Shown piece by piece: positions 22,313 to 34,698 of a stretch of DNA of 64,000 nucleotides. The translations under genes were made by a program, and so were the position numbers. Source of the stretch: Chaetorhynchus papuensis (lineage: Eukaryota; Chordata; Aves; Passeriformes; Rhipiduridae). Positions within the stretch are counted from its first letter, which is position 1, and each line of letters begins with the position of its first letter. The DNA lies in assembly GCA_013396525.1 (NCBI GenBank), contig VWYX01000279.1:856958-920957 (forward strand), written 5' to 3'. A model generated the notes under the pieces. The model saw nothing but the letters and a program-made list of their open reading frames with translations. It ran no database searches and was not told the origin of the DNA.

Positions 22313-25300
22313 CTGTAGAGGGGAATATGTGACTGTGAAAAAAATAGTACCACCAATTTCTGGAAATTAAAATCAACTTAAGAAACACACAAATTAAAGC
22401 CCCAGCTGAAGTCCATTCAGATTCTGGTAAATTGGCTGGTAGAGACTGGTACCTCGTTAGTGTGGCCCCAGTCTTGTCCTGTTCTCCCTTTGACCTTAGG
22501 CCAGTTTTAAAAATACCTGTTTTTAAACCAGACAAGGAGGATTGGCCAAGCAATAGAGACAAAAGTCAGAAAAATGGTGTGTCACAATTTTTCAAGAAGT
22601 AGATTTTTTAAAAAGTGTGGAAAACCTACATCTATAAATGCCTTTCTATATCACAAATTAATCAGTTTATTGATTTCCTTCTCAAGCTGGGTATTTCTGT
22701 TATCTCCCAAAGAAAACGCGGGATAAGGAAATATTGTCATTGAAAATGAGACTCCTAAAAGTCAAGAGAAAGCAGAGAACAACATCTTCAGGATATGCCA
22801 GTGACTGAACAATTAAACTTTATTACACCTGTGGTAAATTATGTGGTTTGGATTATTTTTAACAGGGTAAGTGAACAACCAGAGGAAGATGTGCTGCAAG
22901 TTACTGTCATTTAATATCTCTTAAAGAAATTACATTATAAATTCTAAATTTGAGTTACATTATTTGTGTTGCAAGAGGTAGAAATAAGTGGGCATAAGGT
23001 CTGACTGGCCATAAAATTAGGAGTTTGGTACTTACAGAATCTGCAGCAGGTGGGTTACATGAGTCGTATTCAGCGTGTTCTGAACTTTTCTACTCTAGGA
23101 CAAAAAACCTGCTCTTGCCAGCTTGATTTGGAAAGCAGCCAAGCCCAGCTGGGTTTGGTTGGTGTCCATATAGTAATGTCTTCATGGGTGCACCTGTGCA
23201 TGATCCCTCTCACCTGCCTTAGGTGTGTGAAAATTTGAAGTCCAGGCCAGTAAGGCTCCCTTTCCAGGCAAAAAAAAAAATCAGGCATAGGAATGTGCAG
23301 AAGGCAATGCTTTTGGTCTGTCCTTAGACAATATTAATTGCTCTCTGGAGGTAGGTGGCTCTCTAAGGGAGGGTCTAAGATGACCTTTCTTGCAGCTCTA
23401 AGGAGGGCTTTTTCTCTAAGATTGGGTCTGACATGGCCACTCCCATTCATAGGTCACCGGACAGGGTTAAAATACTAATGACTTTTTGGTCCCTCATCGT
23501 CCAAATCAAAGCTGAGCCCGGTGACCTCGAGGTGAAACCCTCCATATACCAATTACTTTCTTCTGACCCATCCAAGTGTGCTCCCTGCAGTCCTGATCTC
23601 TGACATCTGTCAAGGAATAAAGTGCTGAGACCCAAAGCTCTGCTTTCTCTATCCCCTGGTAAAACTGCTGCATTTTCTGAAAGTGCAGCCACAGACCCTT
23701 TTTCTTTAACAAAACACTTCTGCAGTCCAGTCACATCACTTCCAGGATATTTTACTTGAGACTCCAATCGTGCGTTCTACAGATGATTCATAAGGAAAAA
23801 AAAACCCTGCATATTTATTCAGCCAGCTCGTGGCTGGAGGGCAGGGGTTTTAGGCAAGCAGGGAATTTTGTGTGGAAATCAATTCTTTGTGGAAGTCAGT
23901 ATATTACGAATGTCCATGCAACCAAAATTCCAGAGAGAAATTACCTCCCTGAGCATGCCAAATACCTGGAGGTATGCACTGCAAGTCAGTAAAATCAAGT
24001 GGCTGATGGTTTAAGTGTCTCTTAACCGTACAACTCTGCGGGTGTAAATATTTCATGAATTTCTTTTAGATAGCTGGGACTCAAACTGTTGACCTTAAAG
24101 ACAACATTAAAGCTCTGGACAGTGCTCACAGCACCGCTCCCACAGTTTCAGAGCCGGGCAGGATGTAGGCAGTACCCACAACGTGCCTGCTTCGTTGTGG
24201 GCCCACATTGCAGGAAAGGGTTTGGAAAAACCTTGGCAGGGATGAAACGGTGGGAAAACGGTGCCAAACAGATGCAGCCTCCCCTCTTTGGTGCTGTGGA
24301 GATTGGCTGGATGTGGTGGCACTGGGAAACAAACGCATTTACCAGCAGTGTGACAATCAGTCACTCCTCTGACATGGAGACACGGGCTGAGCTCCACCCC
24401 ATTCATTCATCTGAGCTGTTTCCAAGTCTTCAACACCAAGGCAAGAAAGGAAAGGGAGGTTCTTGCTGGATTTCTTAAACCCAGTCCATATGTTGCTATT
24501 CGTGAGCACCGCATGCTGGCTCTGGGATTTCAGGGTATTGAATATTTATGGACTGGAACAAGAAAAGTCCAAAACACACTAGACCCAAGAGACCCAAGAG
24601 AAAATGATAGAAACCTACTTTTTAAAATATTTTTCCTGCACACAGAAAGAAAACCAAGGACACAGGGTGGATGTTTCAGTGAGAAAAAAGCCAATATCAC
24701 AGAGGAGCATCTTCAGTTCCTTGCGCTGATAGCATTTAAAAGGCAAGAAATCAGACTGCTAATGAGCTCGTCTATGACTCTAAAAAGTGATAACCTGGGC
24801 TTACACACTGCGTTTAAAAAAAATTATACTAACCTTGCAATAATCAGTTTGCACTCATACTGTCCGAGTATAAAATTTCATCTAACAGCCTGATTCACCA
24901 GTGCACTAAAGAGCTAAAGTCAAATGGAAACCAGTGGGAGTTGGATCTCCAAATGTCTTTGTAGGCTCAGGTTTGAGTGACTGCTCTGTCCCAATTTCCA
25001 CAGCGTTTAGGATGCCACTGAATTTCAAGGAAATTTAAGCTCTTCAGCCACCGATGCAAATTTAGGCTCCCAAGTAAATTGAGGAGTTATGAAAATGTTA
25101 CTGCAGGTGTCACTGTGGAAAGGCTTAACCCATCTTGCACAGATGTTACATACAGAAGTGTGGACCTAGAGCTCTCTGGCGGTCTCAGCCGCATCCTTTG
25201 CCATAAAGATTGTAGCCAATAAGTTTAAAACCAATAATTGAATGACAGAAACCTGAAAATAAACAAAAAACCCCACAAAACCAATAAACACAAAGACTGA

Positions 25301-27185
25301 GAAACACCTAAAATTAAATTCTAAACTGGGAAAATTTCTATTGCATGTCCTGGCCTGGGAACCAGGCAGGTGGAAGATGAGTCTTCCCCATTACATTCCT
25401 CAAACTTCCCCAGTAAACAAGGATTATAAATACCTAAAAAATATACCTAAAAAATACCTAAAAAGCTTGAATCATTTGATCAGATAAAAGATGCTGAAAC
25501 TCAGTAACATCATAATGCTGGTGCTGGATCAGCATGCCTGGAATTTAGTGATTATTATTGCACTAAGAAAAAGCCCACAGCTGTTTTGCTTGGGAGAAGT
25601 GCGACTTTTTCTCTTAATATCCCTATGCTTCCCTGTCTTCCTGAGTACTGCTTGGTTCTGTTGCACAGCAAGTGCAGTTAACACCAGTCTTCACCTGGGC
25701 AACTTCTTTGTGTTTTCCTTTTGCTGCTACAACACCTCAAATATTCCACTCCTGAAGATGATGAGGGTTATCAGCAACCCTTTGAGGGCCATCTGCTACC
25801 CTGCCTGGAGCAGCACATCCCTGGAGAGCAGAACAGACCCCCTGATACTGGGGTACACAGCCTCAGCTGCAGCTTTGTATCTGTAAACTCATGAGAACAG
25901 AGAGGGATAAGTAAACGTGCTGAGAACCCGGCACAGCCTCCAGGAACCTGTGGAGGTAATTGCAGCAAACCTTTTCAAAAGCTGAGCCACTGGCGATGGA
26001 GGGAACAGCCCCAGGGTAAGTCAGGGCATGACAGTACAAAACTCTGTGTTTAGTGGAGCTGAAATTCTCATGATCCTGCCTTTTTGTTGTATTTTTAAAC
26101 CATATTTGATGCCCTTAAAAATGATAAATATGCCCTCGAGGGAATTGCAGAAACATTTTCTCCTCCTTCCTCAGTGCTACTGTCTTCATAATAACATAGG
26201 AAATGCGTTGGTGTCTTTTTCACCTTCAAATTTAGGTGCAAATCTTTCCTCATGGAGCAGAAGCCCCGGGGGTGATTAGGTCTTCACAAAGAGTAATTGG
26301 TTTGGTTACTGGGGGTTAACAATAGAACAGGTTAGGATTATTTTTTAAATGAAAATATGCATTTTTTCACTACTGAAAGTGTGGTAAGAAAGGTCAGTTT
26401 TAATGTAATTCCTTAAAAAAGTTGGGAAGGAAAAGTGGTTTGAAGTCGATGAAAATCATATTTTTTTCCAAGAAACACATGAAAGTTACTCTTTATTCTG
26501 AAATGTAAGACCAAAAAAGAGAATGAACTAAGAGAAAGCATCAGAGAATTAGTGAATAAAAGTATTTTTTCTGAGCTCAGCTTTCTGATGTGAGGCTTTT
26601 AAGCTGTTAGCTCTTTAAAAACCTGTTGTTTTATTACCACTTAGAATAGAGAAGCTTCATTTCTTTTAAAATCAATGTCATTTTCATAGGACAGGGAACA
26701 CATTCTCTTTCTCACCCTGGAATGCAAATCTTTAACTGTATGTTCAATGAGATTTTAAGTCCAGACAGAGGTGTAATTGATGTTGCTGAATTTTAGTGTT
26801 TTTGTAGTTAGTCCATTAAAATTGAGGGTTTTTTTAATAATGGCAGAAATTCTACAGGAGCTGAGACTAAACTTTTTCCAAGTTTTCTGAATCTGTAATT
26901 ATCATAAAATAAAACAAGGTTTTAAAGTATCTCAGGATGAATTATCTGACTGTAATATTCCATTCCACCCAAACGCAGCAAAATCCTCAGTAATAAATTT
27001 ACCCAGGAACGTAATTTATTTTGTAATATGCACTTGTTTCAATATCCCATCACAAGCACAGGTTCTGACAGCTCTGCCAAGAAACAAATATCGTGTATGT
27101 GATCTCCCAGATAAATGAAGCTCTGTGTCTTTGTGATAGCTTTGATTAGAAAGGAAATGTTATGTCTTATACCAGAACCTCTTAC
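22313..27185 (-). other. Intron G-H (4.9 kb)
   Basis: Intron with no CR1 that I can recognise, which is unusual for its length in this window. It is mostly unique AT-rich sequence. A short imperfect tandem of 'acctaaaaaat' lies at 25428-25465, and 'gacccaagag' is directly duplicated near 24580. Several open frames of 60-130 codons lack any family motif and are treated as chance. Confidence 0.65.
25428..25465. repeat. Short tandem repeat 'acctaaaaaat'
   Basis: Three consecutive imperfect copies of an 11-12-bp unit. Confidence 0.75.
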
Positions 27186-27319
27186 CCTGATGTGGCTGGC
27201 AGGAGCCCTGACGTAGATCCCTGCTGGTGACAGTGTCTCAATATTGGATAAACCATCAGTTCCAGAAAGGCCAATCACTAGGTTGTTACTGACTGTGTTG
27301 TCCTCTTCCAATCCCTCAC
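27186..27319 (-). CDS. PKHD1: PKHD1 exon G: PbH1 repeat with conserved loop
   Basis: Exon of 134 bp, phase 1 to phase 0, about residues 347-391. The donor is ATCAGG|gtaaga. The acceptor 'cttttaaag' is preceded by an unusually long T-rich tract (minus strand) of about 100 nt. The peptide reads GEGLEEDNTVSNNLVIGLSG, then TDGLSNIETLSPAGIYVRAP and ASHIR. The 'GLSN-E-L-P-GIY' block is highly characteristic of fibrocystin. Compared with what I remember of the mammalian protein, the loop before NTVSNN seems about 15-20 residues shorter. Confidence 0.92.
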
Positions 27320-27425
27320 CTTTAAAAGAAAAAAAAAAAAAAAAAAAGAAGAAAAGGGAAAAAAAAGATAAAAAAGTAAAAAATAAAGAAGAAGAAAAAA
27401 GAAAAATAAATACAAATGTACTTAT
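27320..27425 (+). repeat. A-rich low-complexity tract
   Basis: An almost pure purine run (A with scattered G) on the plus strand. On the minus strand it is the pyrimidine tract immediately preceding the exon G acceptor. It may be the poly-A remnant of a retroelement, but no element body is recognisable beside it. Confidence 0.85.
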
Positions 27426-28016
27426 AGCTGGAAACCCTCTATTACCATGACTTTCATTTTAATGTACACAACTCCAGGTGTTATATTCACATATATTTCC
27501 CTATACCAGGTATTATATGTGACTACACCAAAAGTCATATGTTCTGCACCACAAGTTTGTGGTGAAAATAAATAAAACGTGTATTTTTAAAGCAGATTTA
27601 CAGTTGGGAAAAGAGATTCAGAGTGGTTCAGAGTGGGAAAGTAGCTCATCTATGCACACACAGGCATGCTCCTGGCAGTACTAGAATTCAAAGTCTTCTT
27701 TATCTCCTGTCTCCACTGACTGCCCTAGTTACATGTAAAAAAATTTCTAAACAGGCTGAAAAACACCTGGTGCAACTCTACACAAAATAGGGGGTTGCCC
27801 CCCTAAGCAACGGAGTAGGAGAAGAGAAAGGGAAAAATCAATCAACCAATTGATCAGACAACTCAGCCTCGTGGGGTGCCCCAGATCTAGTTACAGTATA
27901 GAAGAAGGAAGAAGAAAACAAAAGAAATACCTTTTAAACTACATCGTAAAGAAATGGGCTGCCCAATGGCAAAGAGTGGACAGTGCCGTACAAGCCAAGT
28001 CTATATAAGGACGCAT

Positions 28017-28286
28017 TGATAGCATAAGGGGAAATGGCCTCAAGTTGTGCCAGAAGAGGTTTGGGTTGGATATTAGGAAAGATTTCTTCACCTAAAAGGC
28101 AGTCAGGCATTGGAGAAGACTGCCCAGGAAAGCGGTGGAGTCACCATTCCTGGAAGTGTTCACAGCCGTGGAGATGTGGCACTTGGGGACATGGTTTAGT
28201 GGTGGGCTTGGCAGGGCTAGTCTAATGGATGAACTCAACGACCTTGAAGATGTCTCTGAACCTTAATGACTCTGTGATTCTATGAC
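28017..28286 (+). repeat. CR1 fragment
   Basis: 'ggggaaatggcctcaagtt', 'ggttgggttggatattagg'-type start, 'tgcccaggaaagcggtgga', then 'gaccttgaagatgtctctg' and 'attctatga'. Confidence 0.9.
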
Positions 28287-29933
28287 CAGCACTGCTGCTC
28301 TTTTGGAAGCAGAATTCAGAGTGGAATCTTGCGTGGAATCTATGCACAGGCCATTCTTGCTGGCCTACCTCAGGAGCAAATTACCTCCATTTAGTTTTTT
28401 GTACCCAACAGAAGGTTTTATCTTCAACTACACCTGGTCAAGCTCTATTCATAATACACATCCCTTCCCAAATCATTCCCACCCCAAATATAAGCCACTT
28501 CACTAGAAAACCTGTGCCCTTTGGTTTTGGCGATAATAATAAATACTTTTAGTTTTCCTTCAGTCTTTTGAGCCTTTCTCAATTTTTGGAACAAGATCCA
28601 TTTAGGAAAATATTTCCTTTCCAGGCTGTATGTGCTACAAACTATGCAACTACCAGAGCATGAACAGGATCCTAAAGAAGTCCTTTTGACAGCCGTACAG
28701 GTTTTTGAGGCTTTTCCTTCCAAGCTTAGACCTGGTGTGTCAATAATTTTAAGCCCAGAGTGACTTGTTGTGGCCATCTTGCAAACCCTCTGAAAATAAG
28801 GATTTTAGGTGAAATCACTGATACAGTCCAATTCTGGAGCTGCAAAGAGCCAGCTATAATAAATATTCCTTCATGGGCAACAAAGCTATATATAAATCTG
28901 TCAGGCCCTCTGGAGCTGCTGACAGTGAAGCCACTAAAAGCATCTCGAGGACAAGGTGTATTCAGGTTGAAACTTCAGCTCAGCTCAGAGTCCTTTAACT
29001 CAGACGCAGGTCCCAGCATGAGTGAGCCAGGTCATGCCAGCAGCCTGGAGGTCCTGCTCTGCTTCCCCATGGCTGCAAGGGTTCTGTACATCACCTTGGG
29101 CAAGTCCTTGCATCTCTCTGAGCTAGTTCTTTTCATCTGCAAGATGTGCATAACCACACTGGGTTTATAATCTCTCCTGTTTAAATCATGATATATCACT
29201 CCTCACTGTGTTTATATGGAGCACCCAGCACAGGGAATTGCTGTGTGTGAGGAACTGCAGGATCAGAATGGAAAACTTTCTTCTTTTCCCCTCTGTTTAT
29301 GTCATAATTGGTCATTTTTATCCCATCTCTTATGGAAAACAAAAATCGAGCTATATCTTTGGGCATTCAGGCAACATGAGATCCCAGCAGAAGATGCTGC
29401 AAGTCAGTCTCCTGATGGTTAGTTAGGAGAAATATTTTGTTGTTTAACATTTTTGTTGCTCCAAGCTCTGATTTATTTAAGTGCTAAATCCTCTGGTTAA
29501 CTTTTAACATATGCTTTCATTCCATTATCTTCGACTTCAAACTACTGAAGTCAAAGGTAATATGCTCTTAAATGCTTCATTGAACTGGGGTCTTAAATAT
29601 TGCATAATGGCACTTTTCCAAAGACAGATGAATCAATCCCCTAAAAAAAAAATCTACTTTTTGTCCACTGTAAAACAAGGGATCCAGGTCAAATGAAGAC
29701 TGACCTGAAGAGAGAGAACTGGTCAAATGGAAGTAGCTGCTAGGAGTTGTGTCTGGAATTATGGGAGCTTTATTCCAAGTTCCCTGTCACCAAAAATTGC
29801 AGAAGATGCGATTAAAGTTCTCAGAGTGCAGTTAAGGATCTGCCATTCTTTCCTCCAAAGGCATTTCCACGCAAATGGGAACCAGCACAAGTTGCTGTTG
29901 TATGTAGTGTAGATGTTTGCCTGCTTCACTTAC

Positions 29934-30059
29934 CCAGGAGAAGCCCATGGCCTGAAATGTTGTAGAAAACATTGCTGTCCACACTGAGGTTGGAGATCCT
30001 GGTCAGACGAAGGCCTTGGCCAAAGGAGTCCAAAACACAACAGCCACGGATGTAAGAGT
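29934..30059 (-). CDS. PKHD1: PKHD1 exon F: PbH1 repeats
   Basis: Exon of 126 bp, phase 1 to phase 1, about residues 305-346. Acceptor 'tttctttccag', donor CTGG|gtaagt. The peptide contains SYIRGCCVLDSFGQGLRLT and SNLSVDSNVFYNISGHGLLLG. The two halves show the PbH1 pattern (I-G-V-----G-GL-L, then L-V--NVFYNI-GHGLLL), two coils of the helix. NLS and NIS are sequons, and there is a CC pair near the start. Confidence 0.93.
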
Positions 30060-30237
30060 CTGGAAAGAAATGGGTGCTTTAAGCAAAAATCACTCTGCAG
30101 GTTGAGGGCAGGTATTTTATACCCTCTCTCTAGCCAGGCATGGTGACCTTCCCATCATCTAGACCCTGGCCAGTGCTGCCTTCTGCCACCAGGAAGCCTG
30201 ACCCTCACTCAGTGACGAAGATAGCACAGGAAATAGT

Positions 30238-30319
30238 TGTCCCTGTCCACAGCAGGGTTGGAATTAGATGCTTTTTCACGTTCCTTCCAAACCAAACCAA
30301 ACCATTCTATGATTCTGTG
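30238..30319 (+). repeat. CR1 tail
   Basis: 'gtccctgtccacagcagg', 'ttccttccaaaccaaacc', 'attctatgattctgtga'. Confidence 0.82.
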
Positions 30320-31314
30320 AGAGGTGCAAGTAAGTGTAGCTTAGCAGGGGGGAAAATCCATCCAGCACCTTTAAAACATTCTTTGAGCCCACCTAACTTG
30401 CTCCTTCTGATGCCTTTTCTTGGTCTTAAAATCAAGAGTCAAACACAGTTAGAAGGGAAAAAGGGATTTTACCTCGGTATTTATTTTAAGGATCCTTAGG
30501 TGCACCACGTCCAGGTCGAATGCACCTCCATGCACCCCGCAATGCACACCCACAATAGATCTGGTCTAACATTGTAGGTGTTACTGATTAGCACATCTAT
30601 CAAAGATTCCCCAATGAGAGGCTCAAATGAGCCCCCCCTCCCCAAGGAACCTTCCCCTGGATGGTTCTATCTCAGTTTACAAAATGTGTTCTGGAGAGGA
30701 CCTTGGGCTCTGGGCACACTGATCCCTGACTACGAAGCTTCTAAAATGTTCAGTCTCCCAGCTTGACAAAGAAGTCCAAGAATGTGGGCAAAAAGCACCA
30801 AGAATACAGAAATTGTAAAAAGGTATAACAGGGGTCTAAAAGAAAAGGCAAAAAATCATCATGGCACCACTACCACCACCAGTCTTCAGAGCCTTCACTG
30901 CCACTTCCACAAAGATGAATTTGGCACTTAACAGCGACAAAGTCAAAAGAACTTAATATGTTCCTTAACCTCTGGGTGATGAAATTAAATGTTGGCCCCT
31001 GCAACCAGCCAGCTTTGAGTCACTTGTGGGCTCCCTCATAGCATGTTAGCACACTCATTTCCAGAGCTACTCTCTTCTACACCAAAAAGAGCAGTATAGC
31101 ATGAAAACAAAATATTATTTTAGGAAGAAGCAGAGGTACAAAGGAACTGAAGCAGAAGAAACTACTCTGTCACTCGGGTTTAGACTGAGGTGAGGGGTTT
31201 TTTACACATTTAGCCAACCAATTTGTCAACTGACCCAAGAGTCAAGCAGGTTTTGAGGGTGTTTGCCCCAGCTTTGGGCAGGAGATGGTGGATACCTCCA
31301 GTCAGCCAACTCAC

Positions 31315-31509
31315 CTGCCATCCAGGTGTTGCCAGTAACAGTCAGAGCACTGCAGTGGTGCCGGAACGCTTGGCCCACGTGGCGAAATTGGACCCCCTCC
31401 AGCTGGAGCTGACACGCCTCTCCCTGGAAGGCCTCCACAACCACAATGCCTCCCAGGTCCCGGGAGCCAAGCTGCCTCTCACTTCTCTTGTACAGACACC
31501 TGGAGCGAC
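31315..31509 (-). CDS. PKHD1: PKHD1 exon E: first beta-helix segment after G8
   Basis: Exon of 195 bp, phase 1 to phase 1, about residues 240-304. Acceptor 'gttgtgtcctag', donor GGCAG|gtgagt. The peptide begins GRSRCLYKRSER, then GIVVVEAFQGEACQLQLEGVQFRHVGQ, and ends CSALTVTGNTWMAG. The repeated pattern of hydrophobic residues around 'L-L-G-V-F-VGQ' is that of a right-handed parallel beta-helix turn (PbH1). In fibrocystin the beta-helix follows the G8 domain directly, as here. Confidence 0.9.
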
Positions 31510-31994
31510 CTAGGACACAACCCAGTGAAAGCTCTGAGTGGCACCCTCTCCGTGGGGCCCATGGGATGTGCAGAGGGAAATCCTCCCCACCGACCCAGTG
31601 AGACTGCACGCCGAGCAGGGATCTGAGACATGGGCCCAAAGACAACACAGGCAAACATTTTTGATGCTCCCTTGAAATATTGACACGGTTCTTTCCCTAG
31701 AAGTCTGGACATTTTGGAGGGAAATATTTCAAAACAAGCAGGAAGCAGTAGTTTTATGTCTCGGACAGTTCCTTGGAGTTAATTTTAGATAGTTTTAGAT
31801 AGTTTAGATATGCATGAGGAAGAGAGATTCAACACTGATTTACCTTAGGTGAGGTTCTTGAAAAGGAGATTGGGCATGGATATATAGAACTAAACCGAAA
31901 TGAGGCATTTTGGGTTTTTTATAAACTCTTCTCTCCCGACTCTCCCTGCAGATGGATGGGGAACTGTTACTACCCACGTTTCAAGACAAGAGTA

Positions 31995-32293
31995 GAGATT
32001 AGGGAGAAATTCTTCCCTGTGAGGGTGGTGAGAGGTTGGCACAGGTTTCCCAGAAAAGCTGTGGCTGCCCCTGGATCCCTGGAAGTGTCCAAGGCCAGGC
32101 TGGACGGGGCTTGGAGCAACCTGGGATAGTGGAAGGTGTCCCTGCCCATGGCAGGGGGTGGAATGAGATGAGATGAGATGAGATGAGATGAGATGAGATG
32201 AGATGAGATGAGATGAGATGAGATGAGATGAGATGAGATGAGATGAAATTTAGGGTCCCTTCCAACCCAACCACTCTTGTATTCCATGATATG
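31995..32293 (+). repeat. CR1 fragment with internal satellite
   Basis: 'attagggagaaattcttcc', 'tgaggGTGGTGAGAGG', 'ccaaggccaggctggacgg', then the pentanucleotide array, then 'tagggtcccttccaaccc'. Confidence 0.94.
32163..32246 (+). repeat. (ATGAG)n microsatellite
   Basis: A perfect 5-bp array of about 17 units (84 bp). It expanded from the 'gaatgagatgag' motif normally present once near the 3' end of this CR1 subfamily, and the CR1 continues on both sides. The long Ser-Ser-His-Leu-Ile reading frames on the minus strand are simply this repeat translated. Confidence 0.98.
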
Positions 32294-33390
32294 ACAAGAA
32301 CAGTAAATCATAGGGCTGGGTAGAATTCCTGAAAGACACCCTTCCAATGGGCCTGGGATATTTTGGTATGAGGAGATTCAGGCTGCGAATGTGTTACTGG
32401 GACTTATTCAGTGGAGGAGCAGAGGGGATGTCAAATTCTAGCACTGCCTGCTGATGCCCAGTAATGGTAATTTCTCTTTTAAAGAAGGTAAATTAACCAC
32501 AAAAAAACACTGCTCACTCCTCTTCTGGTGACTCCTCTTCGAAATTCTCCTATCCTTTAACTCAAATAAAAACCTCAAACGGTTAGCACATTTCAGAGCC
32601 TATATTTATGAGCTCCACACAAAATGGACCATAAATCCATGAGTAATATAAGCAGTTGGCTGCTGGATATCAAATGAAGTCTTGTGTCACAGTCTGAAAG
32701 CCCAAGGCATTTTTTTTTTAAAGGAAACCTTACACCTGGCTTGCCAGATAACCTAACTCTCCTCACATTATAATCACTGTGTCTGATTCTGCTTCCTGAA
32801 TAGATGGCGTAAATCAGGAATCCACCTGTCAAACTCCATGGCATTTCATACAGCTAAAACTAAAGGAGAACTGAGATACTTAACATTTTTTTCACCAGTG
32901 ATACTTTATGCATCACCTGTTATTTTTTCCTTGGCATCCCTAAACACTAAACAACGTCTCAGTATTTTACTCTAAAGAGTACAAACAGCATTGGGCTGTT
33001 TTGTTTTTCCTTCTTCTTAAAGTGACTAAATAGTAAACACAATTAAAAATTTAATATATTATGTACACTGAAACATGTTTTCAGAAGATACTTTCTTTTC
33101 TACACCCTTAGGCTCAGGCAAAACTAAAGGGTCTTTCCCAAGATGGCTTGAAACAACAGTGTGAAAATAATACATCTGAGATATTACAATGAAGTGCAGT
33201 TCAACTCCCAAGACTTCACACTTCAATGTCAAACAATGTTTGGAGAGACAAACTCTCCTTCCTGGCACTGGAATGTCTCAAAGTTATCCTAGGAAGAAAG
33301 AGTTCTTATACACAGTGATGCTGCCACAATGGGATTTTAATGGAGCAGTTTTCCTCCTGAGTACCTTTCTGTGAGAAAAGACCTCCTCAC

Positions 33391-33536
33391 CTGCATTTAC
33401 ACACTGCCTGAGGTGGGACATCCTCTCCAGCGTGACATTTCCTTGAACAACAACCCTTCTGCTGATCAGTGCTACCACAGGACTCGAAGGCAGACCTTGG
33501 CCATTGCCCCATCCCTCTCCAACGCTGTGGGGGTGC
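33391..33536 (-). CDS. PKHD1: PKHD1 exon D: end of G8 domain
   Basis: Exon of 146 bp, phase 2 to phase 1, about residues 191-239. Acceptor 'tctttccttag', donor TGCAG|gtgagg. The split codon AG+G gives arginine, so the junction reads SPLR-HPHSVGEGWG. The key motif is VALISRRVVVQGN near residues 211-223, the closing strand of G8 domains ('EVALLSRN-V' in relatives). NVT is a sequon. A second AG inside the exon ('cccacag') is a possible alternative acceptor, but it would break the phase chain. Confidence 0.9.
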
Positions 33537-34698
33537 CTAAGGAAAGACAAAAAATAAAGACTCAAAAGCATCTGCACCTGCCAGAAGGAGAGAATTAGGT
33601 TTATGGTTTCTTGTTATTTATGTTTATGATCATAAACTCCCAAATTCAGAGCAGGTTTCAGTCCTTTTCTCACTAGGCACAGTGGCAAATCAAGTGCTAG
33701 ATAGGCTTTTCCTTGTCTGATGTTTGCTTTTATCTTTTTGTCCCACAAGCACTCAACCCTTCCTTAGATTATGTATATAATATAATATTGTATTATTAGG
33801 AAAAGGCTTTTCATCCAAAGGGTGATGTGGCACCGGAACAGGTCCCCCAGGGAAGTGGTTACAGCCCCAAGGCTGCCAGAGCTCAAAAAGCATTGGGACA
33901 ACACTTCCAGCCACGTGGTGGAGATTTTGGGATTGCCCTATGAAGGGCCAAGAACTGGATTTGATGACCCTTGTGGGTCCCTTGCAATTTAGCATGTTCT
34001 ATGATTCTATGACATTTTCAACAAAATATTTCAGCCTTTGAATTCTCTTCCCAAAACATGTTTGGGTGAAAACCACCGGGACTTTTTTCCTCAAGCCCCA
34101 GTCATTCTGGAAAATAATACCCTTAATCTTTCTGGGCATTGGAGTTGGGCTGCCTCTAGATAGAAAATGTGTTTCAACACTGGAGATGATAAGAAGTATA
34201 GTTTTCAGTTTGTCAAAGATCTCCATGCACAGGAGATGAAGAATTCACTGGAAATATGGAAGCAGGTTTCCATAGTGGAAAAATTCCCTTTGAGTGTATT
34301 ATTTAGGAAAATCAGTCAAAAAAAGAGGATTTTTTTTACACACGTCAGATATTTCTTGTGAAAATATGCACTTTCTCAAGAAATTAACTATGTAGCAAAT
34401 TTCTTTGTCATTCCTACACTGATGCCACTGGACTTTACTGGCCATCAGTGTTTTCTGCTTCAAAGGATTTCTGAGTTCAAGGGCATGATACAGAATTTAA
34501 ACACAGAATTTAAACATCAGGATTGAACGTCCACTACCTTTAGGGGGAGTGAGGAACTGAAATATCACTGGCCACCTTTGTAAAAGGGATTTATAGAGTT
34601 ATTATGTCCCACAGGGAATGGCAAATCCTGACTTTGATCAAATTTTCTCTTTGTTTAGCTCTCTGCTGTAAAAATCCCCGTGACCCTTGGAGGGATAC
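33537..34698 (-). other. Intron C-D
   Basis: Intron of 1,162 bp with a diverged CR1 at 33795-34013 (+) and a small direct duplication ('cagaatttaaaca') near 34485-34515. Confidence 0.75.
33795..34013 (+). repeat. CR1 fragment (diverged subfamily)
   Basis: 'gaaaaggcttttcatcca', 'cccccagggaagtggtta', 'tggatttgatgacccttg', 'gttctatgattctatga'. Confidence 0.85.

Larger units (their letters stand above)
27320..29933 (-). other. Intron F-G
   Basis: Intron of 2.6 kb. Its 3' end (27320-27425) is a long purine-rich run on the plus strand, so a T-rich tract before the exon G acceptor. A CR1 lies at 28017-28286 (+). The rest is unique sequence. Confidence 0.75.
30060..33390 (-). other. Introns E-F and D-E around exon E
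   Basis: Two introns (30060-31314 and 31510-33390) separated by exon E. They hold a CR1 tail at 30238-30319 (+), a CR1 at 31995-32293 (+) with an internal pentanucleotide array, and a short 'ttttagatag' repetition near 31782-31812. Confidence 0.75.

Noticed and set aside
32163..32246. Possible CRISPR-like or protein-coding tandem array
   Set aside because: Simple 5-bp satellite without spacers, in a vertebrate intron.
31970..32347. Repetitive Ser-Ser-His-Leu-Ile protein
   Set aside because: Translation of the (ATGAG)n microsatellite inside a CR1.
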